In this document: in pieces, positions 1 through 7,263 of the stretch
Numbering within the stretch: the first letter of the stretch is position 1
Layout of the letters: each line of letters begins with the position of its first letter
NCBI GenBank assembly: GCA_030690405.1
Contig: JAUYGU010000090.1
Coordinates: 1-22,856 of the forward strand
Length of the DNA: 22,856 nucleotides
Source: Dehalococcoidia bacterium
Lineage (GTDB): Bacteria; Chloroflexota; Dehalococcoidia; SM23-28-2; RBG-16-64-32
Direction of reading: 5' to 3'
The notes under the pieces: generated by a model
Databases searched by the model: none
Told to the model about the DNA's origin: nothing
What the model saw: only the letters and a program-made list of their open reading frames with translations
Program-made: the position numbers and the translations under genes

Positions 1-1912
1 TGCGCCGCCGCTCCAGCTTCTCGACGGTCTTCTCGACGGCCTCGATCTCCTGCTGGGCGGCCTCGACGGCGACGGTGCGCTCCGGCGGGGGCAGGCGGGC
101 CGCCCGCTCCATGTCGCGGACCGCCTGGTGAAGCCGTGCCCGCGCCTGGGCGAGCTGCTCCTCCATCTCGCGACGCGTCTGCTCCAGCAGCCGCTCGCGG
201 CCGGACTCCAGGGCGGCCAGGCGTTCGGAGACCTGCTTCTCGGCCTGCTGGGCGCGGGCGGCGGCGGTCTCCTGCTCGAAGCGGGCGGTCTCGGCGGCGT
301 CGCGCTGGCGCGCCAGGTCGACGATGAGCGTCTCGACCGCGAGGCGGTCGGGGCCGATCGACTGGCGGGCTTCGGCCAGCAGCTCTTCGGGCATGCCGAG
401 GCGGGCGGCGATGGCGAGAGCGTTGGACTGGCCGGGGAGGCCGATGGTGAGGCGGTAGGTGGGCGCGAGCGTCTGGGGGTCGAACTCAACGCTGGCGTTG
501 GCGACGCCGGGGGTGACGTGGGCGAACGCCTTGAGCTCGCCGTGGTGGGTGGTGGCGATGGTGAGGCAGCCGCTGCGCAGGAGGTGATTGACGATCGCCT
601 TGGCCAGCGCCGAGCCCTCGGCCGGGTCGGTGCCGGCGCCCAGCTCGTCGAGCAGGACCAGGGAGCGCGGCGAGGCGGCGCCGATGATCGAGATGATGTT
701 CCCCATGTGGGAGCTGAAGGTGGAGAGCGACTGCTCGATCGACTGCTCGTCGCCGATGTCGGCGTAGACGCCCTCGAACACGGGAAGGCGGGAGTCGCCG
801 CCGGCGGGGACGGGGAGGCCGGCCTGGGCCATGAGGGCGAGCAGTCCCACGGTCTTGAGGGCCACCGTCTTACCGCCGGTGTTGGGGCCGGTGATGAGGA
901 GGACGTTGAAGCCGTCCTCTCCCTCGCCGACCCAGACGGTGACGGGTACCACGTCGCCGCTGAGGAGCGGGTGGCGCGCCTCCTCCAGTCGCAGGCCGCC
1001 GCCTTCGCTGAGCCAGCGCTGCTCCATGCCGTCGTGGGGAAGCTCCTCCGCCCGCAGCGCCTCGCCCAGGCGCGCCTTCGCCAGCGACAGATCGATCTCG
1101 GCGAGGGCGTCCACGGCGGCGACGATCTCGGCGTCGCGTTCGCCCACCGCCTGCGAGAGGTCGCGGAGGATGCGCTGGACCTCGCGCTGCTCCTCCAGCT
1201 GGAGCTCGCGCCAGCGGTTGCCCATCTCGACGACCTCCAGCGGCTCCATGAAGACGGTGGCGCCGGAGGAGGAGACGTCGTGGACGATCCCCGGCAGTTG
1301 CGAGCGCATCTCCGTCTTGACGGGGACGACGTAGCGGCCGTCGCGGAGGGTGACGATCGGCTCCTGGAGGGCGGTGCGGTTGGCCGCCGAGCTGACGAGC
1401 TGCTGGAGGCGGTGGGTGAGCCGGTCGTGGGACTGGCGGGCGTCGCGCCGGAGCTGGGCGAGGACGGGCGAGGCGTCGTCGACGACCTCCGCCCGCTGGT
1501 TGACGGTGCGGCCGATGCGGGTCTCGAGGTCGCGGAGGTCGGCGATGCGCTCCGCGATCTCCGCCAGCAGCGGGAGCTGCACCCGCAGCCGCGAGAGCGT
1601 ATCGGCGACGGTGCGGGCGGTGTGGAGGGTGGCCTGGACGTCGAGAAGCTCGGCGGGCTCCAGGATGTGGCCGCGGGCGGCCTGACCGACGCCGGCGGCG
1701 ATATCGCGGGCGTCGGCGAGCGAGAAGCTGGGCTTCAGCTCAAGGGCGCGGCGGCCCTCGGCGGTGAGGCGCTGGCGGCGGAGGACCTCGGCGTAATCGG
1801 AAGAGGGCTGGAGGTCGAGAGCGAGGCGGCGGGAGGCGGGGAAGGCGCAGAGCGTCGCCAGGCGGGCGATTATCTTGTCGTATTCGAGGGTGGTTAGGGC
1901 TTTGGGGTTCAC
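1..1912 (-). CDS. mutS2: Endonuclease MutS2 (3' end beyond window)
   Basis: MutS-family ATPase; MutS2 proteins act in recombination control and, in some bacteria, rescue of collided ribosomes. Reading leftward from the GTG at 1912 (MNPKALTTLEYDKIIARL) gives about 637 residues without a stop. The N-terminal part matches the MutS2 core and clamp. Walker A GPNTGGKT lies at 866-889 (residues 342-349). It is followed by the ADIGDEQSIEQSLSTFSSHM signature, the Walker B region LVLLDELGAGTDP and ATTHHGELK. A long charged helix rich in Glu, Arg and Gln follows and is probably coiled coil. The family is usually about 780 residues, so the C-terminal Smr nuclease domain lies off the window. A -10-like TAAACT (1919-1924) sits 6 nt before the start and there is no Shine-Dalgarno site, so the message may be leaderless. 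Identification is firm; the exact start is likely. Confidence 0.95.
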   Translation of the reverse strand, partial: MNPKALTTLEYDKIIARLATLCAFPASRRLALDLQPSSDYAEVLRRQRLTAEGRRALELKPSFSLADARDIAAGVGQAARGHILEPAELLDVQATLHTARTVADTLSRLRVQLPLLAEIAERIADLRDLETRIGRTVNQRAEVVDDASPVLAQLRRDARQSHDRLTHRLQQLVSSAANRTALQEPIVTLRDGRYVVPVKTEMRSQLPGIVHDVSSSGATVFMEPLEVVEMGNRWRELQLEEQREVQRILRDLSQAVGERDAEIVAAVDALAEIDLSLAKARLGEALRAEELPHDGMEQRWLSEGGGLRLEEARHPLLSGDVVPVTVWVGEGEDGFNVLLITGPNTGGKTVALKTVGLLALMAQAGLPVPAGGDSRLPVFEGVYADIGDEQSIEQSLSTFSSHMGNIISIIGAASPRSLVLLDELGAGTDPAEGSALAKAIVNHLLRSGCLTIATTHHGELKAFAHVTPGVANASVEFDPQTLAPTYRLTIGLPGQSNALAIAARLGMPEELLAEARQSIGPDRLAVETLIVDLARQRDAAETARFEQETAAARAQQAEKQVSERLAALESGRERLLEQTRREMEEQLAQARARLHQAVRDMERAARLPPPERTVAVEAAQQEIEAVEKTVEKLERRR

Positions 1913-1918
1913 GGGGAT

Positions 1919-1924
1919 AGTTTA
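1919..1924 (-). promoter_or_regulatory. -10-like box of mutS2
   Basis: TAAACT on the minus strand ends 6 nt upstream of the GTG start, so transcription would begin at or within a few bases of the start codon. No convincing -35 hexamer is visible. The call rests on position and on the same spacing at six other genes here. Confidence 0.35.
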
Positions 1925-1930
1925 GCGTAG

Positions 1931-1958
1931 TGGACAGTGGTTAGTGGACAGTGGACAG
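1931..1958. repeat. Short direct repeat TGGACAGTGG
   Basis: TGGACAGTGG occurs at 1931-1940 and 1945-1954, and a partial third unit (TGGACAG) starts at 1952. The array fills the short gap between mutS2 and the GNAT gene. Function unknown; it looks like a simple intergenic repeat. Confidence 0.6.
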
Positions 1959-1967
1959 CCGGGTGGC

Positions 1968-2483
1968 TCAGGGGGAGCGGAGATTGGCGGGCCGGGGATC
2001 CGGGGTCGATATCTCCCTGCCCATCACCAGCGACGCCTCGCGCTGGCGGGCGGGGATGGTCCAGTAGCTGCGCAGGAGGCGATCGCTGTCCGGGAGCGCG
2101 ACGAAGGCGTGGCGGGCGTAGAAGCGGACCGCCCAGGCGGCGTCCGCCCACATCCCAACAAGCAGACGGGGGGTCTCGGTGAGCCCGACGACGTGTCGAA
2201 GGAGCTGCGAGCCCAGGCCGCGCCGCTGGTGGGCGGTCTCGACATAAAGATGGCGCACGAGGGTGACGTCCCGCACCGTCTGGTGGCCGACAACGCCCAC
2301 GAGCCGGCCGTTCTCGCCGAGGGCGTGGAAGGTCATGGCGGCGGCCTCTCGCAGGAGCTCATCCATCGGCATGTAGGGGTCGCGCCAGCAGTCATCCGGG
2401 ATGACGCCTTTGTAGGCGGCAGCGGCGTCGCCAATGATCTCGTGGAGGCGAGGGAGGTCTTCGTCGCGGCAGGCGCGGATCAC
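1968..2483 (-). CDS. GNAT family N-acetyltransferase
   Basis: A 171-residue protein with the GNAT fold pattern. It starts MIRACRDEDLPRLHEII, typical of the first strand and helix. The acetyl-CoA pyrophosphate-binding motif is QRRGLGSQLL (Q/R-x-x-G-x-G/A), preceded by the strand VRHLYVETAH. WAVRFYARHAFVAL is the usual C-terminal segment. The substrate cannot be told from sequence. The start is GTG at 2483 and overlaps the stop of the upstream LigB-AMMECR1 gene (GTGA, 4 bp), so the two are probably translationally coupled in one operon. The last about 15 residues (proline-rich) lie beyond the normal fold. Confidence 0.88.
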   Translation of the reverse strand: MIRACRDEDLPRLHEIIGDAAAAYKGVIPDDCWRDPYMPMDELLREAAAMTFHALGENGRLVGVVGHQTVRDVTLVRHLYVETAHQRRGLGSQLLRHVVGLTETPRLLVGMWADAAWAVRFYARHAFVALPDSDRLLRSYWTIPARQREASLVMGREISTPDPRPANLRSP

Positions 2484-3904
2484 GTCAGGCGGCGTACCTC
2501 GAAGCGCCAGAGGGTGACCGGCTCGTGGGGCTCGATCATCGCCTTCGAGCGGGCGATGGCGACCTGCTGCTCGGCGGTGTCGACGCCCTCGATCGCGGGC
2601 AGGAGCAGGCCGCGGCGGCGGCCGTTCTGGACGATGACGCCGAAGCGGCCGGGGTCGAGCTGGTGGATGCCGTCCGCGGGCTCCGGCTCACCCAGAACGT
2701 CGACGCTGTAGACGAGGCGCTCCAGCTCTTCGGCGGCGACGGGCAGGAAGCGGGGGTCGCGGGCGGCGGCGTCGACGGCGTTGCGCACGACCTCTCGCGG
2801 CAGGTCCGGCTCCTGGGGCTGGACGGAGCCGATGCAGCCTCGCAGCACGCCTTCGAGCGTCTTCAGCGACACGAAGCAGCCCGCCCGCGCGGGGAGGCCC
2901 CGCCAGATGGCGGGCAAGCTGTCGAGGGCGAGCGGTGGCGGATCGACGAGGCGGCGCTCCCGCACGTACGCCTCGACGGCGTCGCGAGCCAGCGTCACCA
3001 GCGGGTGGCCCGCGCCGACGGCCGCGGCCACGATGTCCTCCGGCTCGATGGGGTCAGCCTGCGCGGCCTCGGCGCGGGCGTACACCTCGCCCCCTTCGTC
3101 CTCGAGTATATCGATGGCGGCCACCATGTATCCCACGCCGAACGGCCCTTCGTAGGAGAGGACGCGGGGCCGCACCCGCAGGCCGTCCAGCGCGCCCATG
3201 AGGAAGCTGATGGAGGCGACGGCGTCATCGCCGGCGCGCTCGCGAAACCCCTCGTCCATCGTCAGGAGCGCCTCGGCGTCCCAGGACGCCACGGCGTCGC
3301 GGATGCGGCGGTCGAACTCGGGCCCGGTGGGGTCGAAGCCGTAGGGGCCGTCCTCCGTCAGGCGGTGGGAGAGGTCGGCGCTGGCGACGATGACGGCGCG
3401 GCGGCCGACGCGGTCGATGGCGCGGCGGATGGCATTCCCCAGCTCGAAGTGCTTGCGGGCGGAGAGGAACGATACGTTCATGGCGGTGAGGGGGGCGGCG
3501 GCCATACCGCAGCGCAGGTAGTAGAGCGGAACAGTGACGGACCAGTCGAGGCCATCGTCCCAGCGGTCGGCGGCGTCCAGCGGCAGCTCAGAGCGGACGG
3601 CCTCGTCGCGCACCGCCTCGATGAGATCGCGGTCGGTCTGGAAGCGCAGGCTGACCTCGGGCGCGCCCCAGCGGGCGAAGTCGCCCTGCGCTTCGGGGGC
3701 GGTGAGGAGGACGAAGGCGCCGGGGTTGAGCGGCCCGTGGGTGGCCATCAGGAGCACCGTCTCCGGGCGGTGCAGGCCGATGTCGGCGGCCACCTGATCC
3801 AGGGCGTCGATAGTGCGCTGCACTTCTCGCTCCCGCCCGCGTCCCACCTCGCGGACGATGATCGGCGGGTGAGGGGAAATGCAGGCGAACTTAATGGCAG
3901 ACAT
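2480..3904 (-). CDS. LigB-like (MEMO-type) dioxygenase domain fused to AMMECR1 domain
   Basis: A 474-residue two-domain protein. Residues about 1-270 form a class III extradiol dioxygenase (LigB/MEMO-like) domain, with His in SPHPPII near the N-terminus, MATHGPLNPG and SADLSHRL; these are the expected metal-site positions. Residues about 290-465 form an AMMECR1 domain with the hallmark LRGCIGS and PREVVRNAVDAAARDPRF. The two domains belong to the AmmeMemoRadiSam set (Amme = protein A, Memo = protein B), here joined in one chain. The radical SAM partner is not in this window. The biochemical role of the set is not settled. The ATG at 3904 has AAGG 7 nt upstream, and a perfect TATAAT lies at 3922-3927. 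It overlaps the GNAT gene by 4 bp. Confidence 0.9.
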   Translation of the reverse strand: MSAIKFACISPHPPIIVREVGRGREREVQRTIDALDQVAADIGLHRPETVLLMATHGPLNPGAFVLLTAPEAQGDFARWGAPEVSLRFQTDRDLIEAVRDEAVRSELPLDAADRWDDGLDWSVTVPLYYLRCGMAAAPLTAMNVSFLSARKHFELGNAIRRAIDRVGRRAVIVASADLSHRLTEDGPYGFDPTGPEFDRRIRDAVASWDAEALLTMDEGFRERAGDDAVASISFLMGALDGLRVRPRVLSYEGPFGVGYMVAAIDILEDEGGEVYARAEAAQADPIEPEDIVAAAVGAGHPLVTLARDAVEAYVRERRLVDPPPLALDSLPAIWRGLPARAGCFVSLKTLEGVLRGCIGSVQPQEPDLPREVVRNAVDAAARDPRFLPVAAEELERLVYSVDVLGEPEPADGIHQLDPGRFGVIVQNGRRRGLLLPAIEGVDTAEQQVAIARSKAMIEPHEPVTLWRFEVRRLT

Positions 3905-3921
3905 AGCGATACCTTTGGGAT

Positions 3922-3927
3922 ATTATA
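3922..3927 (-). promoter_or_regulatory. -10 box for the LigB-AMMECR1/GNAT operon
   Basis: A perfect TATAAT on the minus strand, 17 nt before the ATG at 3904. The predicted leader is about 11 nt and carries AAGG. No good -35 hexamer is visible at 16-18 bp. Confidence 0.5.
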
Positions 3928-3960
3928 CCGCGCCGGGAGCGAGGCGCGCAGGGGCGCCGG

Positions 3961-4368
3961 CTACCCGGCTGCGGTCGTGGTCGCGGCGGCGGGGGCGGCG
4001 GACGCCGCCGAGACGAACTTCTGACGGATAGCTTCGCGGACCTCTTCCGGTCCCGAGAAGCAGTGCTCCAGCCCCCAGGTCAGGATCGCCCCCAGGACGG
4101 GGGCGAGCGTCAGCCCCTCACCGGTCAGCCGGTACCCGGCGCGAAGGGGGTACTGGCTGTAGATGGCACGCTCGATGAGGCCGCGCTGCTCGAGCCGCTT
4201 GAGACGGCCGGAGAGGAGCCTGGGCGGAATGCCCGGTGAGGAGGCGAGGAGATCGCTGAACCGGCGCTGGCCCAGAAAGAGGTCACGGACGACGAGCAGG
4301 GTCCAGCGGTCGCCGACGATGTCGAGGGCCTGGGCGATAGGACAAGCCTGATTGTAAGGCTTCGGCAT
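3961..4368 (-). CDS. HxlR family winged-helix transcriptional regulator
   Basis: A 135-residue DNA-binding regulator. CPIAQALDIVGDRWTLLVVRDLFLGQRRFSDL is the HxlR N-terminal helix and winged helix-turn-helix; LSGRLKRLEQRGLI is the recognition region and YRLTGEGLTLAPVL the wing and dimer helix. The conserved Cys9 is the residue through which several family members sense reactive electrophiles or oxidants. The last about 20 residues are an Ala/Thr tail outside the fold. It is divergent from the DinB-VOC-VOC operon and its promoter overlaps theirs, so it probably controls that operon and itself. The ATG at 4368 lacks a Shine-Dalgarno site and sits 9 nt below a -10 box, suggesting a leaderless message. 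Confidence 0.93.
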   Translation of the reverse strand: MPKPYNQACPIAQALDIVGDRWTLLVVRDLFLGQRRFSDLLASSPGIPPRLLSGRLKRLEQRGLIERAIYSQYPLRAGYRLTGEGLTLAPVLGAILTWGLEHCFSGPEEVREAIRQKFVSAASAAPAAATTTAAG

Positions 4369-4377
4369 TCTGGACAG

Positions 4378-4406
4378 ATTGTAGCGCAGGGGGTTGACTC
4401 ATGCAA
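4378..4406 (-). promoter_or_regulatory. Promoter of the HxlR gene
   Basis: On the minus strand TTGCAT (4401-4406) and TACAAT (4378-4383) are separated by 17 bp. The -10 ends 9 nt before the ATG at 4368. It overlaps the opposite promoter at 4394-4421, so a repressor bound here could block both. Confidence 0.55.
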
Positions 4407-4421
4407 GGAAGTGACTATACT
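4394..4421 (+). promoter_or_regulatory. Promoter of the DinB-VOC-VOC operon
   Basis: TTGACT (4394-4399), a 16-bp spacer and TATACT (4416-4421) form a good sigma70-type promoter. It is about 60 nt upstream of the GTG at 4482. TGACT is repeated 17 bp apart (4395-4399 and 4412-4416), a possible but weak regulator half-site pair. Confidence 0.65.
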
Positions 4422-4481
4422 GTGTGAAGCGCCTAAGCCCCGCTGCCCGACGCCGAAGCAACACCTAGAAGGAGAAAACTT

Positions 4482-4979
4482 GTGGTCTCAGTAGCAGCGA
4501 CATCACTACGTGACGCCCTTGAGCAGAAGATGAAGGAGCTGGGGGAAACACTGGAAGGCATGACCGAAGAGGACGCCGCCCGCCGCCCAGGGGACGGCGA
4601 GTGGTGCTGCAAGGAGATGCTGTCACACCTGATGGGAGACGAGGGCGCAAGCTTCGTCACCGGACTGCACCGCTTCCTGGACGAGGACACGCCGCTCATC
4701 GGCGTGGTGGCCGGCCTGCCCTATTACTCGCCGGCGCGCCAGGCGATGTCGCTCTCGGAGATGAAGGCGGGAGTCTGGCGCCAGTATCAGGAGGTGGCCG
4801 ACTTCATCGGCAGCCTGAGCGATGAGCAGCTCGCCCGCAAAGGGCGGGTGCCGCTGCTCAAGGACACGCCCATTGGGGAGCAGCCCACGCTGGGCCAGTG
4901 GGCCGGCGCCATCATCAACTTTCACCTGACGGACCACATCGGCCAGATGGGCAAGGTCCGCGAAGCGCTCGGCAAGTAG
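4482..4979 (+). CDS. DinB superfamily protein
   Basis: A 165-residue four-helix-bundle protein of the DinB/YfiT-like metalloprotein superfamily. The metal triad is visible: His49 in CKEMLSHL, then His148 and His152 in FHLTDHIGQ (H-x3-H). Many members are thiol-dependent transferases acting on small molecules or hydrolases; the substrate here is unknown. The GTG at 4482 has AAGGAG (4469-4474) 7 nt upstream, which decides the start. It is first of three genes behind a strong promoter and divergent from an HxlR regulator, followed 16 nt later by a VOC protein. The setting suggests an inducible detoxification or stress unit (inference). Confidence 0.85.
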   Translation: MVSVAATSLRDALEQKMKELGETLEGMTEEDAARRPGDGEWCCKEMLSHLMGDEGASFVTGLHRFLDEDTPLIGVVAGLPYYSPARQAMSLSEMKAGVWRQYQEVADFIGSLSDEQLARKGRVPLLKDTPIGEQPTLGQWAGAIINFHLTDHIGQMGKVREALGK

Positions 4980-4995
4980 AAGGAGAGGCAGACTC

Positions 4996-5346
4996 ATGGC
5001 GCACCCCGTCGTCCATTTCGAGATCGCCGGCAAGGACGGCAAGAAGCTGCAGGAGTTCTACGGCAAGCTGTTCGACTGGAAGATCGAAGTCGACCCCGCG
5101 ATGAACTACGGGATGGTCGATACCGGCGGAGAAGGCGGAATCAACGGAGGCATCTTCCAGGCTCCGGCCGAGGCACCGCCGTACCTCACGTTCTACATCC
5201 AGGTAGACGACCTTCAGGCGTACCTTGACAAGGCGGTCAGCCTGGGCGGGTCGGTGATGGTCCCGCCGACGCCGATCCCGAACATGGGCGCCTTCGCCAT
5301 GTTCCACGACCCCGAGGGGAATCTCGTGGGCCTGTTCAAGGACTAG
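4996..5346 (+). CDS. VOC family (glyoxalase/dioxygenase-like) protein
   Basis: A 116-residue protein with the vicinal-oxygen-chelate pattern: HPVVHFEIAGKDGKKLQEFYGKLFDW in the first beta-alpha-beta unit, then YLTFYIQVDDLQAYLDKA and FAMFHDPEGNLVGLF in the second. The DPEGN-x-VGLF ending is typical of the CFP30-like/glyoxalase group. Candidate ligand positions include His7 and the Glu of DPEGN. The specific reaction is unknown; the family includes glyoxalases, antibiotic-resistance proteins and dioxygenases. The ATG at 4996 follows AGGAGAGG at the usual distance. It lies between a DinB protein and a second VOC protein, all in one operon. Confidence 0.88.
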   Translation: MAHPVVHFEIAGKDGKKLQEFYGKLFDWKIEVDPAMNYGMVDTGGEGGINGGIFQAPAEAPPYLTFYIQVDDLQAYLDKAVSLGGSVMVPPTPIPNMGAFAMFHDPEGNLVGLFKD

Positions 5347-5370
5347 ACGGGCAGCGGAGGGATTGTAACG

Positions 5371-5727
5371 ATGATCAAGAAACTGCACAGCGTGGTGATC
5401 TGGACAGAGGAGATGGGGCGGCTGGTGCCGTTCTACCGCGACGTCCTGGGGCTCCAGCAGGAGATGGATACGCCGGAGTTCGCCGTGTTCGCGTCCGAGG
5501 ATGGGCCGCAGCTGGCCATAGGCACGCACAGCGAGGTGCACGGCCGCTCGGGCGACCCTTACCGGGTGATGGTGGACTTCCAGGTGGACGACTGCCAGGC
5601 GGAGTACGAGCGGCTGAAGGGGCAAGGGGTGGAGTTCATCCGCCCTCCCAGCCAGGACGAAGGGGCGATCATAGCCACGCTCTCGGACCCGGACGGCAAC
5701 CTGCTGCAGCTGTTCCAGATGACGTAG
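5371..5727 (+). CDS. VOC family protein
   Basis: A 118-residue protein with two beta-alpha-beta modules of the vicinal-oxygen-chelate fold: KKLHSVVIWTEEMGRLVPFYRDVLGL, then RVMVDFQVDDCQAEYERLKGQGVEF and ATLSDPDGNLLQLFQ. It differs clearly from the VOC protein just upstream, so it is not a recent duplicate. Metal-ligand candidates are His6 and the C-terminal strand; no Glu is present in the DPDGN motif, so classical glyoxalase I activity is doubtful. A GGAGG-type ribosome site lies in the 24-nt gap after the previous gene. It is last in the HxlR-controlled operon and converges on selA with a 15-bp gap. Confidence 0.87.
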   Translation: MIKKLHSVVIWTEEMGRLVPFYRDVLGLQQEMDTPEFAVFASEDGPQLAIGTHSEVHGRSGDPYRVMVDFQVDDCQAEYERLKGQGVEFIRPPSQDEGAIIATLSDPDGNLLQLFQMT

Positions 5728-5742
5728 GCCAGGCGGCCGCCG

Positions 5743-7134
5743 TCAGGGGCTGAGCGCCGTCGTGAGCGCCCGCAGCAGGGCCGCCTCTTCGCCGGGCAGG
5801 ACGGTACGCGGGTCCAGCAGCAGAGCGTCCCGCTCGATGCGCGCCACTACGGGCGGCTCGCCCAGGCGGAGGCGGCGGGCAAGGTCGCTAACGTAGGCCC
5901 CATCGCCGGGGACCGCCACCAGCGCCGTCGGCAGCGACTCCTCCGGAAGGCTGCCGCCCCCGATCATGGAGCGACCGTCCACCACATTCGCCGTTGGGCC
6001 GATAGCACGCGCCCAGCGGCGCGCCCGCCGTCGCACGGCCGCCAGGGGCTCCGCGATCATGCGCCAGACGGGCAGCTTCTCCAGCGCGTCGCCGCGCAGG
6101 TAGTGCAGCAGGGTAGCCGTGAGCGCGGCGATGCTGGCTTTGTCCATGCGCACCGCCCGGGCCAGGGGATGGCGGCGCAGCGTTTCGATGAGGTCTGCCC
6201 GCCCGACGATGATCCCCGCCTGCGGCCCGCCCATCAGCTTATCGCCGGAGAACATCGTGAGGTCGGCGCCGGCGGCGACGCTGTCCTGGACGGTCGGCTC
6301 CGGCGCCAGGCCGAACCGCGCCGTGTCGAGCAGACAGCCCGAGCCGAGATCGTCGAGCAGCAGCAGCCCGTGCTCGTGAGCGAGGCGCCCCATCTCGCGG
6401 ATGCCGGGCGTCTCCGTGAAACCGACGATACGGAAGTTGCTGGCGTGGACGCGCATGATGGCGACGGTCTCCGGGGTAATCGCCGCTTCGTAGTCGCGCA
6501 GGTAGGTGCGGTTGGTGGTGCCGACCTCCACGAGCCGAGCGCCGGACTGCCGCATGACGTCGGGGATGCGGAAGCCGCCGCCGATCTCAACCGCCTGCCC
6601 ACGCGACACGATCACTTCGCGCCTGCCCTGAGCCGCGTCGAAGGGGTCGCGAGCGAGCGCCGAGAGGGCGAGGAGCAGCGCGGAGGCGTTGTTGTTGACC
6701 GCGATCGCGGCCTCGGCGCCGGTGAGCTGCCTGAGCACGCCCTCCAGGTGAACGAAGCGCGACCCGCGCTCGCCCTCGCCGAGGTCGAACTCAAGGTTGG
6801 AGTAGCCGCGGGAGACGGCGGCCATGGCGGCTATCGCCTCATCCGAGAGGGGAGCGCGGCCGAGGTTCGTATGGATGATCACGCCGGTGGCGTTGATGAC
6901 GGGCCGCAGGGAGGGGCGGAAGAGCGCCTCGGCAAGCCCGAGGACGGACTCGACGAGCTGGTCGTCCGTGGGTGCGGGCCGCCCTTCCGCCACCGCGGCG
7001 CGCGCGGTCTCCAGCGCCTGGCGGACGATCTCCGTGACGACGGGTCGCTCGCCTGCCCCCAGAGGGCGCAGGCGGTCGTCGGCCAGCAGGCGGTCGACGG
7101 ACGGGAGGGCGCGGAAGGGGTTGTCGGTGGTCAT
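5743..7134 (-). CDS. selA: L-seryl-tRNA(Sec) selenium transferase (selenocysteine synthase)
   Basis: A PLP enzyme that converts seryl-tRNA(Sec) to selenocysteinyl-tRNA(Sec) with selenophosphate, the key step for selenoprotein synthesis. At 463 residues it is the normal length. Family landmarks are RPVINATGVIIHTNLGRAPLS, NNNASALLLAL, VSRGQAVEIGGGFRIPDVM, VGTTNRTYLRDYE and the PLP lysine in FSGDKLMGGPQAG (Lys299). Residues about 163-171 (DPFDAAQGR) have replaced the usual short Gly-Lys turn before EVIVSRG and are encoded by a dispersed repeat (6621-6646). The ATG at 7134 lies 9 nt below TAGAAT (7144-7149) with no Shine-Dalgarno site. No selB, selD or tRNA-Sec is in the window. Confidence 0.96.
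   Translation of the reverse strand: MTTDNPFRALPSVDRLLADDRLRPLGAGERPVVTEIVRQALETARAAVAEGRPAPTDDQLVESVLGLAEALFRPSLRPVINATGVIIHTNLGRAPLSDEAIAAMAAVSRGYSNLEFDLGEGERGSRFVHLEGVLRQLTGAEAAIAVNNNASALLLALSALARDPFDAAQGRREVIVSRGQAVEIGGGFRIPDVMRQSGARLVEVGTTNRTYLRDYEAAITPETVAIMRVHASNFRIVGFTETPGIREMGRLAHEHGLLLLDDLGSGCLLDTARFGLAPEPTVQDSVAAGADLTMFSGDKLMGGPQAGIIVGRADLIETLRRHPLARAVRMDKASIAALTATLLHYLRGDALEKLPVWRMIAEPLAAVRRRARRWARAIGPTANVVDGRSMIGGGSLPEESLPTALVAVPGDGAYVSDLARRLRLGEPPVVARIERDALLLDPRTVLPGEEAALLRALTTALSP
6621..6646 (-). repeat. Single unit of the CCCTTCGAC...CTCAGGGCAGG repeat inside selA
   Basis: On the minus strand this reads CCCTTCGACGCGGCTCAGGG followed by CAGGC. It differs by only a few bases from the units inside argF at 19451-19478, 19518-19543 and 19585-19608. 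It is in frame, encodes PFDAAQGR, and sits at a surface-turn position of SelA. Confidence 0.8.
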
Positions 7135-7143
7135 TACTCAGCA

Positions 7144-7149
7144 ATTCTA
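7144..7149 (-). promoter_or_regulatory. -10 box of selA
   Basis: TAGAAT on the minus strand ends 9 nt before the ATG at 7134. A weak TTCTGG 16 bp upstream could be the -35. The start of transcription is predicted within about 3 nt of the start codon. Confidence 0.45.
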
Positions 7150-7225
7150 ACACCTCCGCCGGCAGCCAGAAGAACCGCACGGGGCGGAGAGGAGCACGGC
7201 TGAGACGCCGGGGCGCGTTCTCTCC

Positions 7226-7254
7226 TTGACCCTTCCTCAGCGCGACTCTAAGAT
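7226..7254 (+). promoter_or_regulatory. Promoter of the aminotransferase-serA operon
   Basis: TTGACC (7226-7231), a 17-bp spacer and TAAGAT (7249-7254). The -10 ends 9 nt before the ATG at 7264, so the transcript would have a leader of 0-4 nt. No Shine-Dalgarno site is present. Confidence 0.6.
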
Positions 7255-7263
7255 GAGACCAGA

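Noticed and set aside
128..1897. Long open frame (589 codons) on the plus strand opposite mutS2
   Set aside because: It is Gly/Ala/Glu/Arg-rich, low in complexity and wholly antisense to a clear mutS2; high-GC codon bias keeps the opposite frame open.
2525..4024. Plus-strand open frame of 499 codons over the LigB-AMMECR1 gene
   Set aside because: Antisense shadow of a well-recognised gene, with no ribosome site and biased composition.
5728..5742. Terminator between the second VOC gene and selA
   Set aside because: The gap is only 15 bp and has no stable hairpin or T-run.
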